DNA from: Otis tarda | Lineage: Eukaryota; Chordata; Aves; Otidiformes; Otididae | DNA: 64,000 nucleotides | Direction of reading: 5' to 3' | NCBI GenBank assembly: GCA_026413225.1 | Contig: CM048552.1 | Coordinates: 133,561,053 to 133,625,052 of the forward strand | Part shown: positions 1 to 37,038 of the stretch, piece after piece | Layout: every line of letters starts with the position of its first letter | Numbering within the stretch: the first letter of the stretch is position 1 | The notes under the pieces: model-generated | Told to the model about the DNA's origin: nothing | Databases searched by the model: none | The model's input: only the letters and a program-made list of their open reading frames with translations | Made by a program: the position numbers and the translations under genes

Positions 1-1
1 C

Positions 2-3240
<3,239 letters not shown>

Positions 3241-3800
3241 CTTCTCTTCCTTAAGGAAATACTGAGCGTGACACAGTAATATAATTTGACTACTATGTAC
3301 ATTAAAAAAAAAAAGAGCCTCAAAAAAAACCAAAAACAAAATGCCAGCCCAAAAAACCAAAAAGCAAGCACTGGGCGGAAGCATTACATCAATATGAGAA
3401 TATTCTTAATCAGGCACGAAAAGGGATATCCTTAGTTATCTGGGCACTTTGAGCTGTTGTATACTGTACAGCAGTTAGCTTTTAGGGAAAGTAAGAATGA
3501 CTTAATACATATGTTTATATTTTTTACACAAACTTAGTGGGTTCCTGTAAATAAAACAGTCAAATCCTCACTCTTCCCACACAGAAAGTGCGCAAAATAG
3601 AAAAAAAAAAGTTTTTATTAACATGTAAAAAGAGCTTTTCACTTTTACACAACACTTTTGGATTGGCTTTGCGTAAATAAAATGTATTAAATAAAATGTT
3701 TGGTGTGTTTAATGTCCATTGACATAAGGTGAATGCCTTCTTGCCTGAATATGATTTAATTTCTGCATGGTAATAAAGATACATAGTTCTTGGTTTAGAG
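3241..3800 (+). other. RBBP7: RBBP7 probable 3' UTR with alternative polyadenylation signals
   Basis: The stretch follows the RBBP7 stop and is AT-rich with A-runs (for example 3303-3313). AATAAA hexamers lie at 3550-3555, 3676-3681, 3690-3695 and 3772-3777, all on the coding strand, so more than one cleavage site is possible. Which one is used cannot be decided from sequence. Confidence 0.55.
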
Positions 3801-4645
3801 CTGAGCCCACAATTAAAGGTCTGGGGAGACAAGAGTTGTTTTGGTGCAAAAAACTTGGAATAGATAACTTGGATCCTTCACAAACAGAATGGATGTAGAA
3901 AGGGGTTTGGGGAATACATGGGGATGACCAGTCAGGCTCCTTTAGAGTTCAAGTATAAATCTAGAGCAAACTGAAGTAACTTGAGTTGGGTTTTGGTTTT
4001 GGGTGGAGTTTTCTGTTTTGTGGGCTTTTTGAGTGGTGGTGGAAGCCACATCCTTTAACCTTTTCTTCTCTTAGCTGCTAAGGCAGCAATGCAGTCTCAG
4101 TGAATTGGTATCGCCTGTAGCTTTTTTGATTAAAATGATGTAAAGCTATCAGACAGGTGTTTAAAATATATTAATATCTGAATAAATACAATACAAACAT
4201 ACACTTTGCTTCTAAACCTGTGGCTGACTGAAAAGCTGGAGAATTTGCATCATGTAGAAGTAAAATATCTCCCTCTTTATCATGGTTCTACGGACAAGGT
4301 ACAGCTCACCTTGGGAGCTGTCAGTCAGACAAAACTAAGTTGATGTCTAATGAGTTTACATTAAAGCTTTTAGTTAATTAAGACAGGCCTCAATTAAGTT
4401 AGCTGTTGGCTGTCCTGATCTTTCTGCTCAAGTGGAAAAAAATAGATGACTTTGGTGACTGACACTGAAAATGTGGCTTTTGCTGTTGAAAATGTTACTT
4501 CCCTTGATGCGTATCTTGCCCTTGCATATGCCTGAATGATAGCAAGTTAGGAGGCTACTGGGCTCAAGCTGTGCATCTTAAGGTGCCTCTGCTGCGTCTG
4601 GCAGGCGTAGAGGGCTGGGGGGGTGTTCACTTCCATCCAAGAAGC
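3801..4645. other. Intergenic DNA, no gene seen
   Basis: AT-rich to mixed sequence downstream of RBBP7. It has no recognisable repeat boundary, coding exon or RNA gene. The open frames here are short and do not resemble known proteins. Confidence 0.4.
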
Positions 4646-5093
4646 GGATCTGGTGCTGTGGGTTGGATTTATGGCTAGAAGGGTGTTGATAATGCACCTG
4701 TGTTTTGGCTGCTGCTGGGCATCGCTTGCACACCACATCAGGTAGGGGTGGGCATGAGGTGGGGAGGGGACACAGCCAGGACAGCTGACCCGAATTGGCC
4801 AAAGGGGAATATCCCTTACCGTATGTCATGCTCAGCAATAAAAGATGAGGAGGAAGAAGAAGGAGGCTTTCTGTAGTGACTGTTGCTTGGAGGCTGGCAA
4901 GACACTGACCTGTTTCTTGGGGGTGGCAAGTGATTTTACTTTTTCCCCTCTCTTCTCTCACCCACCTATCAAACTGCCTTTCATCTGTACCCATGAGATT
5001 TTTCTTCCTGTTCTCTCCCCTGTCTTGGTGTGGGAGGTGTGAGCGAGCAGCTGCATGGGGTGTTTAGCTGCTGGCCAGGGTCAACCCACCACC
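4646..5093 (+). mobile_element. Partial avian ERVL-type solo LTR (fossil)
   Basis: Matches the LTR family that recurs six more times in this window. Landmarks in order are gtgctgtgggttggattt, ggaggggacacagccaggac, a TATA-like gctcagcaataaaa near 4828-4842, and an end of the form gctgctggccagggtcaa. The 5' end is not present or not recognisable. No internal viral region adjoins it, so it is a solo LTR. It is more divergent than the copies at 39.6 and 6.5 kb, which suggests an older insertion. The start is approximate. Confidence 0.7.
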
Positions 5094-6298
5094 CTACCAT
5101 TCATCAGTGGAAAGCTGATACTTGAGATAAATATTTCAATTTTTTAGGAGTGAGAGTTGAATTAATGAGAATTTTGATTTAGCTTCTTTCATGCTCTGTA
5201 TGGGGATGTGGTAGACTGGACACTCCCTACGTCTAGTAGACTGGCGTAACGTTATATCTTTTATCTTTTAGTCTTAAAAGCGTTGATACTTGGGAGCGGG
5301 GTGGGAACAAACAAAGGATGATTTTGACAAGGGAGCGAATTCACTTTCATGACTCTAATGCCATGTGCTAGTACTGTAGTCCTGGTTAGCGCTCAGCCCA
5401 AGCTGGTTCTTTCCAAGACTAAGGTGAAGGTTGTTAGCTGGAACTTCACTCCAGACATCTGTGGTTCAGCGTTTTGTTCCTCAGGAAGGTGCTCACCTGT
5501 ATGTCACTGAGAGGACCAGCTTCCTTCCAGCAAACCCCCTCTGGTCATCGTCTACAGCAGGCTGTCCCTGTGCTGGTGCTGTGAGGGAATGGCAGTGAGG
5601 CTGTGGAGCGAAAGTATTCCTAACTTTACTGTTTGGCTAACGGTCATTCCGCTAAGAGTCAACATCTGTTGGCAAAGCCTTGGTATGTGTAAGCAGGCCA
5701 ACAATTTCTCTTCGTTGCCTCACAGGAAGGGCTCCACGATGATATCTAAGGGGAACTCTAGATGTTCTGGGTGCCAGTTTAATTTGAAAGTGGCAGCAAA
5801 TTATAAGCATTAAATATCCTGAACTTGGGGATGGTTTTTGGTCAGGTCCTACTTCCTTTTGACATCCATTTTGATGTACGCAGCTCTTGAAAAGTAGGAA
5901 ATGAAGAGGTCGATGGCCCAACTGTTACTGGAAAAACAGAAGTGCTTCCCAGAGGGCATGGTTGTGGCCCTTCCTGGCACTGATATGGCTCTGGGCTATT
6001 ACATGACCTCTCCTGCTGCTGGTGCTCTTCAGCACTTACTTCAAGGAGACCTCCTGGCTGCTTTGCACTGGCATGTCCGGCGTAGTTCATTCCCATAATT
6101 AGTGATTTCAGCTTTGTGTGTCTGTTATGGTTGGATTGTTAATACTTAGGTCTTCTTACTGCCTCACTAACTAGACAGAGTGGGAAGGAGGAGTGGACTA
6201 CTAATTGCAGCGCTGTTCTCATTGCTCTTCTTACACTGCTTGGTTTTAATCCCTTGCCTGCTGTTAGCAGGACCTCCCCACATTGTAGGCACTGGGTC
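5094..6298. other. Intergenic DNA, no gene seen
   Basis: Between an LTR copy and a CR1. It holds short open frames on both strands (up to about 89 codons) with no recognisable motif, and no tRNA-like or repeat structure that I can support. Confidence 0.4.
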
Positions 6299-6504
6299 AT
6301 CATAGAGTCATAGAATGGTTTTGGTTGAAAGGGACCTTGGAGATCACCTAGTTCCAACCCTCCCCCCCACTTCCACTAGACCAGGTCGCTCAAAGCCCCA
6401 TCCAACCTGGCCTTGAACACTTCCAGGGATGGGGCATTCCCAAGTTCTCTGGGCAACCTGTTCCAGTGCCTCACCACCCTCATAGGAAATAATTTCTTCC
6501 TTAT

Positions 6505-6509
6505 GTCTG
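6505..6509. repeat. Target-site duplication, left copy (GTCTG)
   Basis: Identical to 7131-7135, directly abutting the TG and CA ends of the LTR between them. Confidence 0.85.
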
Positions 6510-7130
6510 TGTGATGGCTTAGCCCAAATCACCACACAGTTTCTCGCTCACCCTCCCCCTCCCCAGGGGGATGGGGGAGAGAATTGGAAAGGAAGGAGAA
6601 CTCGTGGGTTGAGATAAAGATAATTTACTAAAATAAAAAGGGAAAACTACAATAATAACAGAATATAAGGATATTAAAAATATACAAAGTGAACAATATG
6701 TGTTTTCTGACCACCTGATGTCCCAATGACCGATACAGCCCGTCCCGAGCAGTGATCACAGAAACAAAACCGAGCGGCAAGCAAAGGAGCAAAAGGGGGC
6801 CAGCGAGGTAGAGGGAACGATGCCAGCAAAACGAGCAGGAAAGATGGATGCGAGGAAGGCAGATACACACCCTCGCCTGCCCCCATGAGCATGACGTTTA
6901 TGGCATGGAATACTCTCTTTGGCCAGTTTGGGTCAATTATTCTGTCTGTCTTTCTCCCAGCTTCCTGCATCTGCAAATTAGCGAGACTTGGAAAGCAGGA
7001 CGGTGTCCTCGGTCTCATTCAAAACAACTGGTATCATCAGGGTGTTTATCAACATTCTTCACACAAGAAATCCAAAACATACCAGCTACTGAGAGGAAAA
7101 GTTAACTCCATCCCTGCCAAAACCAGGACA
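6510..7130 (-). mobile_element. Solo LTR of avian ERVL-type family (fossil), inserted in a CR1
   Basis: On the plus strand it runs from tgtgatggcttagccc to aaaaccaggaca, the reverse of a TG...CA-ended LTR. It is flanked on both sides by GTCTG (6505-6509 and 7131-7135), a perfect 5-bp target duplication, the size usual for ERVL. CR1 sequence continues without loss on either side. No internal region is left, so it is a solo LTR formed by recombination. It looks whole end to end. It is younger than the CR1 it interrupts. Confidence 0.9.
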
Positions 7131-7135
7131 GTCTG
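7131..7135. repeat. Target-site duplication, right copy (GTCTG)
   Basis: The right-hand partner of 6505-6509. CR1 sequence (gtctgatctaaacctaccct) resumes here. Confidence 0.85.
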
Positions 7136-9255
7136 ATCTAAACCTACCCTCTTCCAGTTTAAAGCCATTACCCCTTGTCCTGTCACTACATATCCTTGTC
7201 AAAAGTCCCTCTCCAGCTTTCCTATAAGCCTCCTTTAGGTACTGGAAAGCCAGTCTCCTCGGACCCTTCTCTTCTCCAGGCTGAACAGCCCCAACTCTCT
7301 CAGCCTGTCCTCATAGGAGAGGTGCTCCAGCCCTCTGATCATCTTTGTGGCCCTCCTCTGGACTCACTCCAACAGATCCACGTCCTTCTTATGTTGGGGG
7401 CTCCAGAACTGGACACAGTACTCCACGTGGGGTCTCACCAGGGCAGAGTAGAGGGGCAGAATCATCTCCCTCGACCTGCTGGCCACACTTTTTTTTGATG
7501 CAGCCCAGGATGCAGTTGGCCTTCTGGGCTGCAAGCACACATTGCCGGCTCATGTTGAGCTTCTCATCCACCAGCACTCCCAAGTTCTTCTCCTCAGGGT
7601 TGCTGTTAGTTCGTTCTCCATCCAGCCTACATTTGTGCTTGGGATTGCCCCAACCCATGTGCAGGATCTTGCACTTGGCCTGGCTGAACTTCATGAGGTT
7701 GGCTCGGGCCCATCTCTCCAGCCTGTCAAGGTCCCTCTGGATGGCATCCTTCCCCTCCAGTGTGTTGACTGCACCACACAGCTTGGTGTCATCGGCGAAC
7801 TTGCTAAGGGTGAACGCTATCCCACTGTCCATGTTGCTAACAAATATGTTAAACAGTCCCAATGCCGACCACTCCCCCGCCTCCGAAGAATGCCACTTGT
7901 CACTGGTCTCCAGGTGGACATCGAGCTACTGACCGTAACTCTTTGAGTGCAGCCACCCAGCCTATTCCTTATCCACTGAATGGTCCATCCATCAAATCCA
8001 TGTCTCTCTGGTTTAGAGATGAGGATGTCATGCAGGACAGTGTCAAACGCTTTGCACAAGTCCAGGTAGATGACATCAGTTGCTCTTCCCTTATCCACGA
8101 ATGCTGTAATGCTGTCATAGAAGGCCACCAAATTGGTCAGGCATGATTTACCCTCAGTGAAGCCATGTTGGCTGTCACCTGTCACCTCCTTCTTTTCCAT
8201 GTGCCTTAGCATAGTTTCCAGGAGGATCTACTCCATGATCTTGCCAGGCACAGAGGTGAGACTGACTGGCCTGTAGTTCTGTAGATCTTTCTTTTTCTCT
8301 TTTTAAAAATGGGGGTTTAACAACTCCTTGTTGGTGAGAACAAGGTCCAGCACGCCTGTGCCTTGCTGTGCTGTCCCTCCAACAGATATCAGGGTGGTGG
8401 AAGTCCCATATGAGGACCAGGGCTTGTGACTGCGAGGCTGCTCCTATCTGTCTATAGAGGGCCTCATCTGCTCTGGCTTCCTGGTCGCGTGGCCTGTAAT
8501 GTCATCTGTCCCTGCCCTCCCTTTAATCCTGACCCATAAGCTCTCTATCAGTTCCTCCTCCATCCCCAGGCGGAGCTCCATGCACTCCAGCTGGTCATTG
8601 ACATAGAGGGTCTCACCTCCTCCTCATCTCCTCTGCTCGTCCTTCCTAAAGAGCCTGTATCCCTCCATTCCAACCTCCAGTCACAGGAGTCATCCCACCA
8701 TGTCTCCATGATGCCAACAAGATCGTAGCCCTGTGGGGTGTGTTTATTCCCCATGCTATGTGTGTGCACAGAGACATTTAAGCTGGGCCCCTGATGAAGC
8801 TGACTTGCTGGCTAGAGCAGCTGGAATTCCCTTGTGATGCTCCTCACATGCTCTCCTGCTCACCTGTGATCCTTCTCTAGGCTCTGGGCATCTGTTGCTA
8901 GCACTGGCTTCAAACTGGTAAGAGTGGGATGGATTAAGGTTTCCCTTCCCCAGAAACATTAGTTTAAAGCCCTCTTCACCAACCTGGCAAGCCTTTGGCT
9001 GAAGACCTTCTTCCCCTTCTCTGTCAGATGGGCCCCATCAGCCTCCAGTAGACCAGGTTTCTCAAAGCGAGTCCCATGGTCTTGGTAGCCCTTGGCTGTG
9101 GCACCATTCCTGTAGCCATTTGTCGATTCACCAGATTCGATGGGCCCTTTCAAAACCCTTTCATGCCTAGACATGTTTCCTTCCACACCTTCCAGAATGG
9201 TTACACAGTACTCATGGAGCATACTCAATTCAGTAAGTTACTCCTGGAGGTTGGT

Positions 9256-12200
9256 ACACGCTGGGGAAGAGGAAAAACCAGCACACTTTCCATCTGCTGG
9301 CTTTCCTTTTCAAGGGAACTGTATATAGATTTTCAAGACCTATTTTTTTTGGTTGTATTTCCAGCAGTGCAGACATAACAAAAACTACAGAAGGTAATTT
9401 AAAGTGAAAAATTGTCAAATTAGGGTGGCTTCTTAATTTGTTCTCAACACCTACATTTTTGATACCATTTCTCAGCATAAAGGGTATTGTCTATCTCTAA
9501 GGTTTTCAGCCTGCACCGAGGAAATCTAAATTCTTTCATCTTTGTACTGAAATACCACAAATTCTTGGAACTATAAACTAAATTTTAAACCTGCTATTTA
9601 TTTCATCAGACGTGTGATAAAAATCTTTGGCCATGCTCTCTTGTCAGACCACTTGAACATTTCCCAACAGTGGACAGTAGCTGGCGAGCAGCACTCTTGC
9701 ACACTTCCAGCACCACAGTGTGGCAGTGGTTCATTACCAGTAAAGCCAAGGCACATTACTGGTGCACATCACAAGTATTTGTGTCCAGTTTTCTTCTCTA
9801 AGAACATGATGGTTTGCATCAGCAGCTCCTCTGAATGTAGACTTGAAGACCAGAATATGTCTCTGAGGAACTGCAAGTGGCTCAGAGTAACTGATACTGA
9901 AATATTTTAGAGGACTGATACCTATACAACCACAAAACAGAGAGCATGTAACATTCCTGCACTTCGCTCCAGTGAGACAAAAAGCAATTTCAGGGTTTTT
10001 TCCTTTACTGTGTATGAGGGACAGCATTTGCTTTTATTGTAGCATGCAAGACTCTTAAGAGTGTCAACTGTTTGATATCAGGCAATTTTTGATATAAAGC
10101 CATGTGGTCTATGCCCTTCTCCATGCTAGACTTTATTATTATTGGTGTGCACACTGTACCTTCTCACTGCAGCACTGAAATAGCTGAACAAAGTGCACGT
10201 TAGCTGTGTAAACTCTGTACAGAGAATGAGTACTCAGTCACCACCCAGTCTGACCTTTTCCTTTACAGACACTAGGAAGTCCAATGCGGCCAATTCTTAA
10301 TTCTCTCAACATCAGCTTCTGCCCTATGAATTTCAAACCCAGAGCTTCCCATAGTCCAGGCACAGCCAAACATGCATAAGAAATTGTAACCAGGTGTTTT
10401 GAGAGTTGTGTAACTACTCTTCCCCTTTAGAAGACAATGATTCTCTGCTTTAAACACCAAGCCTGCACTAAAACTGTATCCTGGACAAAAGGCGAAGAGT
10501 CAGCAACCTTCTGGTAGGAAAAAGCAGAAGGGCAGTCAAAGCCAGTGAAAGGTTTGATGAGCAGGATTTATGAAAACAGACAAGATGACAAAGATCGAAT
10601 GGTTTTATATGAATACTGGTGGGGGAAAAAAAAACCCAACCAACCATAGACTAAATACTAGTAACATATCTTGGAGTTGGCAGAACTGAGGTAGTTATTT
10701 TTATTCTTAACACCAGGACATAAATTTGGTGGAAGTTATAGTGAACTGCATCAGTATGGAATATCTATTACAGGGCTGTAGTTAGAATAACGCTAAAAAT
10801 CAGGAACTTGAATTAATCTCCTCAGCTTGAGCAAATATCACAAGATGTAACAGAGTATTTACATTTTTAGGTGCTGTAGCAGATTACTTTCTTGAAGTGG
10901 AGCTTTAGGAGCACGACTCTTGGCATAGTTTTGAATCATGCACAAGGCCTGCTTCAAGATGCAACTGTCACAGTCCGTAAAGCAGGCATATCCTAGATCC
11001 TTTTTTGAGCAAGAAATCAAAAATAATATTCAACCTTAAACCCAGAAGATAGCAAACAGTTTTAAAGGAAATTAAAATAAATCTTTGCAGGCAGTACATG
11101 ATTCTTAAATTACTTAAAAGTTCAGGCTAGATGGGTGCCAGAGTCCACAAGATCAATAAAAGCTAACATAGATGAGATTGAGTTAGGCTGTTAGAAGAAA
11201 ATAAATCCTTCTTTCAAGAAGACATGTCTGAACAAGAGGAAAGAGCTGGATAATGGAAATCTAAATGTAAAAAAAAAAAAAATATTTCAGAAAGCAGCAA
11301 AGAATACTTGTGAGGAACAACTTACTAAAGGCATAAAAGCAAGTATCTTTTTCAAGTACATCACACACACTTGGGCATCTGCCAGGGAGATGAAGCCCCA
11401 GCAGCTGGACTGAAGGGCTTGGAATGCTGCTGGTGAAAGAGGTTTTCACATCAGAGTTACTCTTCAGAACAGAAGTACGGCTCAAATGCGTATGTACAAC
11501 ACGTGTGCATCTGCATGTCCGTTCACAGAACGGACTTAGCACCTAACAGAAGAAAAAAGCAAAATTCCTCAGCTATTAACAGTGATGTATAACTGAATTT
11601 ATCTCCAGCAAAAGCTTACAAATCTGACCAGCTTTTATAAGGAATTTAGGAAGACTGGGGAGATCCATGGAACTAAGAGTAGATTTGACTTCTCTATCAG
11701 TATGCACTGTAAGAAATGACAGAAATAGTAGAAATACTTATATAGCAGAAGAGGCAGCGCCTTTTGTGGAGACAGGTCTCAGATGTGAGGGAGTACTTTG
11801 AAGGAGCAAACACATACAGGCAGCAAGGACAGCAACTGAGAGCAGGCAATGTACTCTGATTTCCAAAATACTTGGCACAGGCTCAGGGGCAGGATCTACA
11901 GTGCTCAGCTTTTATAAAATGGATATCTTCAAACAAACTAAAAATTTTATTTAAATAAAGAAATAATACTATCTTCAAAGAGTCACAGAGTACATCATAG
12001 TATACTGTTGTAAAACAATTCTATGTGCTACCTGGTAAAAACTACACATAAAGGGAAACTGAACTCAAAACCAGTTCTCGTAAGTTTAGGGAAGTTGCCA
12101 AATGTTTGGGAATCTGCCAAAACCAGCAAACAGAACACTTGGCATAATTAGGAAACAGAGCGAGCTGTGCATCAGTGACAAATGACCCCACATCGTACCA

Positions 12201-15200
12201 CAGAATGGGGAGCACTCGAAGTCACTATACAATCTGATTTTTAAGAGAAAACCCCACAATATTCACACTGTGCACAACTGAACTATGGTAGGTAAGTTTT
12301 TGGAGACAGAAGGCACAAGCAGAACTCAAAGCAGGCAGCCACAGGTTCAGCCAGAGCTCCTGCTCTCCATAGTCAAACATGCTCTCCGCCTTACGATGTC
12401 CCCGAAGTGAAGCCTGCTGGGCAAGCACAGCAGGTAACAGCACTTTACTTACCGTACTCTGCCTGGGTGGCTCATACTGGCCACCACCAGTAACATATAA
12501 GTCATTGACATGACCCTGTAAGACCACCCTTCTTAGGGCATTTCACTTGAACAATCCGCTTCAACTGAAATTTCACATCTTTTAATTTTCGTTCTTGAGT
12601 TTTCAAACAAATACAACGAGCTCAGTAGATCCAGTCAGAAGACATGAATATGATGTTAAAGAAAAACTCAGAGTCCAATATATTAAGCATACTTATTTAC
12701 TTAATCTATACAGAATCGAGTAGATAAAATTTCAGATTCACATTCGTGAAAAATCTCTACAAAATGTTTTTGAAAAGCAAAACAAAGACTGCCTGTTCAT
12801 TTATCATTTTTCCTCATGAAAGCAGACATGGGTTGTAAAAATAAAGCAGTGTGTTTAGCACAAACTAGATTTCTGCATCACTTTTTTTCACAGTTATTTC
12901 CATCTACAGTCCAAAGAGGTAGATTTTCTGCAACACCTGAGAATTGAACTGTAACGTAACCAGGTGTAATGAAAGGAAGGACAAAACATTAGAGACACAG
13001 CCCTAACTTACTTGTGTATGTATACACATATTTGGGTCTTGCATCACATTAGTTTAGCTTTTTGCAGCTTAATCATGGTGAAACTGTCAATCAGGCCCCA
13101 GAGTTTTGACAATCAGACATACTTACTTCAGCCTACATCAGTTTACAGCCCAGGTTAAACAGTTTACAGTAGTGGGAGAGAGGCATTAATACAAGTTTAC
13201 TTAAAAACCCTACTGGAGCCAATTTGGCTGCAGACTGGCAGTGCAATAGCCTGCTGTATGGCAGATCACTTAAGAGTGCTGAGCTTATCCCTTATATAAA
13301 TTTGTATTTTTTTTTTTTTTTTTTAAACAACTCTCTATAAGCAATGCATGAAACTGTATTGACTGGTTTCAGGAAGCAAAGTATAGCTCACCTTGGCCAG
13401 ATAAGTTGATATGATAGGAGTATTTTAAGTGTAGGAAAGAGAAAGATATCCCCACTTTAAAAGCCTTTCACTTGGGCATTCTGCTTCATTTACATATTAA
13501 GTCAGTAACAAATATATTTGTATTGCTGTTCTACACATCTGTCGTGACTCTAAAAGCCCTTTAAAATATTCTTGCAGCAGGGTCCAAAAATTCATTCTTG
13601 CTTCCATATAGAACAAGAGCTTAGAAATTGTTAAAGATACAAATGTCCAAATAATAAATCGTAAAAGTAGAAAACTGCATGTCCTACCTTGCCACGGGTA
13701 TGATGCATCAGATACAAAGTTTTTCACTTTTCCTCAGGAAAATTACTTCATGCTTAGTGTTAGCTGAAAACCAGTTCTTGCAACAACTATTTTTTAAACA
13801 GTTTGATTCTATAAAGCAAGTCATTGGAAAAGCAAGTCTGAAATACTTCTTTCCAGTATATTTTATGCCATATGGTTAGCACGATTAACATTTCAAAGCT
13901 TTGAATCTAACCTGACTGATTGCTCGTTGCTACCTTCTTTTCATTCCTGCATTGTGCTTGGACCACAAACACCAAAACCACACAGATCTAGGAGAAAGAT
14001 GGCCAGCTTCCTATTTGCTCCACCATTTCAGAAATGTCAGTTTTGCACAGTTCCTCTCAGTGGTATGAGCTAAAACACATTTATCAGGCCTAACATAACC
14101 TTACTCTCTTTCAGAGACAGCTACATTATTTCAATGTACATTACTACAGGGAAAGGATCAGGAGCTCAGTGCAGCCTGAACATTCAAGTAATTTAGCCAC
14201 TAAACTGTCAAGGGCAATGAGGGTGGGAAGCTCATTGAGAGATGTGCTTGATTCAGAAATCCCCTCCCAAGTAAGTGCAAAGAACTTTTAAGTACCAGAA
14301 AAGGCTACATATGTTTGTATTTCTTAAAATGACAGCAACCAAAATGACAAAGTAAATACATGGGAACTAAAGTTAAGGGTAGCTTGTAGTTATTTCACAC
14401 ATTGTCTTGCCAAAAAAAATAAACATTGGTCCTATTTTCTCTCAGGAAGAAGTAGTCAAAATATAGGTATCAAATTTTCTAGGAAAAGACTGTATGGTTT
14501 AAGGTTAACAAGGGAGCTTTGCTTGTGGTGTGTTAGTGTAAGAATTTGAAGTACCATCTTTACCAGATAACCTAACTGGAAGGCACTCTGCCAACTGGTA
14601 CAGCTTTGAGGTTGAGCGTGCAAGAAATTCCATGCTGCACTTCAGGAAAAATATTTGAATCTACATGTTCAGTTATCACCAGTATATGCTTAACTAACAC
14701 TTAAATACATTGCAAACAAGGCTATTGGAGAAAGCCTATATGCCAAACACTTGTGTCTTCCACACCTCTGGCAGTAAATGTCTATTTTGCAGCCCTTCAG
14801 ATAATCCAGAGATTCCTCTAGGCAGTAATGGATTTCTCTAGTCAGGATAAACATGTGATGGACACACTGCAACTAAGAAGGAAGAATGTGACCAACACCT
14901 GTGCAAAAGGCTACACAACTGGAAAACTCTGCTCAGTAACATTGCTGTACATTTTCTCACACATTTATATTTAACATGTTCACAGGTAGGGGCAAACAGT
15001 CCAAACTAACCTTTACAACACAACCCTGAGAAGTCTGCAAGAAGTTGTACACCCTGTTTCACCAGCTGCAAATTAATGTATTTCAAAGCTGTTTTTTCAT
15101 ACCACAAAGTACATAAAACCCTTTAAACATCTTTACTATATTCTGGACCTTTACTTTTTCATTCATATATATGAAAACATACTAGAGGGGAAAGCTGACA

Positions 15201-15663
15201 TTTTTTACTGGCCATTAGAAATCCTTATGTAGATAAATTTCTGGAAAAATTTGTAATCTTAATATACTGAGTGGCAAATCAATGAACAAAACCAGAATGC
15301 TGTTCTTTAAACCAAAAAAGTGACATGCTGTCACTATTTTCCCCAGAACAATGTTTTATCTGTACACAGTCTTCCATGACAGTGATTTGTGTTGTGGGGA
15401 GGAAACGCACATGCATCCTTTTATGGAAAAATATTTTCTTTTAAAAAATGAGGCAGATGTGCAACACAGTTGTGGAAAATTTATAGTTTAAGCTATTTAA
15501 AGCTGCTATGCAGCTTCCTGTACCACATAAGTCCAGTAGTTCTAAGAAAATACAGATATGGTAGAAAAAGTAAGAAAATTTTCACCACAAAACCAAATAG
15601 TTACCACCAACAGAGAAAGTTATACACAAAATATATCTCTCAATACAGTGTTTACACTTCATT
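9256..15663 (-). other. TXLNG 3' flank; part is probably TXLNG 3' UTR
   Basis: No coding exon and no recognisable interspersed repeat. On the TXLNG strand, the first canonical AATAAA I found after the stop is at 11946-11951 (TTTATT on plus), which would imply a 3' UTR of about 3.7 kb. Further ones lie at 10032-10037 and near 9597. A T-run of 18 sits at 13307-13324. The lack of repeats from 11.9 to 15.6 kb fits transcribed UTR, but the 3' end is an inference. Confidence 0.35.
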
Positions 15664-36698
<21,035 letters not shown>

Positions 36699-36784
36699 GA
36701 TGTGACGGCAGCATCCAAACAAGCTGCCGAACCCAGGGACACCGGAAGCTCTCCCTGCGGCACCGCCCCTCCTCCCGACGGCAG

Positions 36785-36789
36785 CCAAT
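36785..36789 (+). promoter_or_regulatory. CCAAT box (NF-Y-type site)
   Basis: gcagccaatcac, 87 bases upstream of the TXLNG ATG and close to GC boxes, a usual place for an NF-Y site, which works in both orientations. This is inference from motif and position. Confidence 0.4.
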
Positions 36790-37004
36790 CACCGTGCAGC
36801 CCTCCGCCTCTGCGTGGGAGGTTTGCGCCCTCCTTGCTCGCCGCTCCTTCTCCTCCGGCACTGCCGCCGGGACGGCGGAATCACGCGTGGGCTCCGCGGT
36901 GAGAAGCTGACCGCCCTTCCCAGTTTGCTCTGCTCAGCCTAGCGATGCGGCCGCCCGGTGCCTGAGTGCACCGTGCGGTTCTCCAGCCCTCAGGCCTAAG
37001 CGGG

Positions 37005-37024
37005 GCCTGCCGGGAGCGGTAGTC
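37005..37024 (-). promoter_or_regulatory. ZNF143/THAP11-like site, copy 1
   Basis: The reverse complement reads GACTACCGCTCCCGGCAGGC, resembling the known ACTACAATTCCCAGCATGC consensus. It is a weaker match than copy 2, 34 bases away in the same orientation. Confidence 0.4.
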
Positions 37025-37038
37025 GGCTCTGCTGCGGG

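Larger units (their letters stand above)
6299..9255 (-). mobile_element. CR1 LINE, 5'-truncated and internally deleted, interrupted by an LTR
   Basis: The 3' end is at 6299 (catagagtcatagaatgg on the plus strand, the reverse of the CR1 tail). Reading leftward on the minus strand, an ORF1 end at about 9228-8959 carries DGAHLTEKG, which fits the Asp/His block of the CR1 ORF1 esterase domain. An ORF2 endonuclease piece follows (YDLVGIMETWWDDS, about 8720). Next comes a short later endonuclease piece ending LDLVLTNKE (about 8340), then the reverse transcriptase ([20 protein letters not shown], and [11 protein letters not shown] with the FADD catalytic motif) and the C-terminal region. The jump from LDLVLTNKE to the RT start shows an internal deletion. 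An LTR occupies 6510-7130. It is not coding-competent. The 5' boundary is approximate. Confidence 0.9.

Noticed and set aside
6674-7018. 114-codon minus frame and shorter overlapping frames
   Set aside because: Inside the solo LTR nested in CR1; LTRs of this type do not encode proteins here.
7345-7946. 195- and 134-codon plus-strand frames
   Set aside because: They are antisense to CR1 ORF2 on the minus strand.
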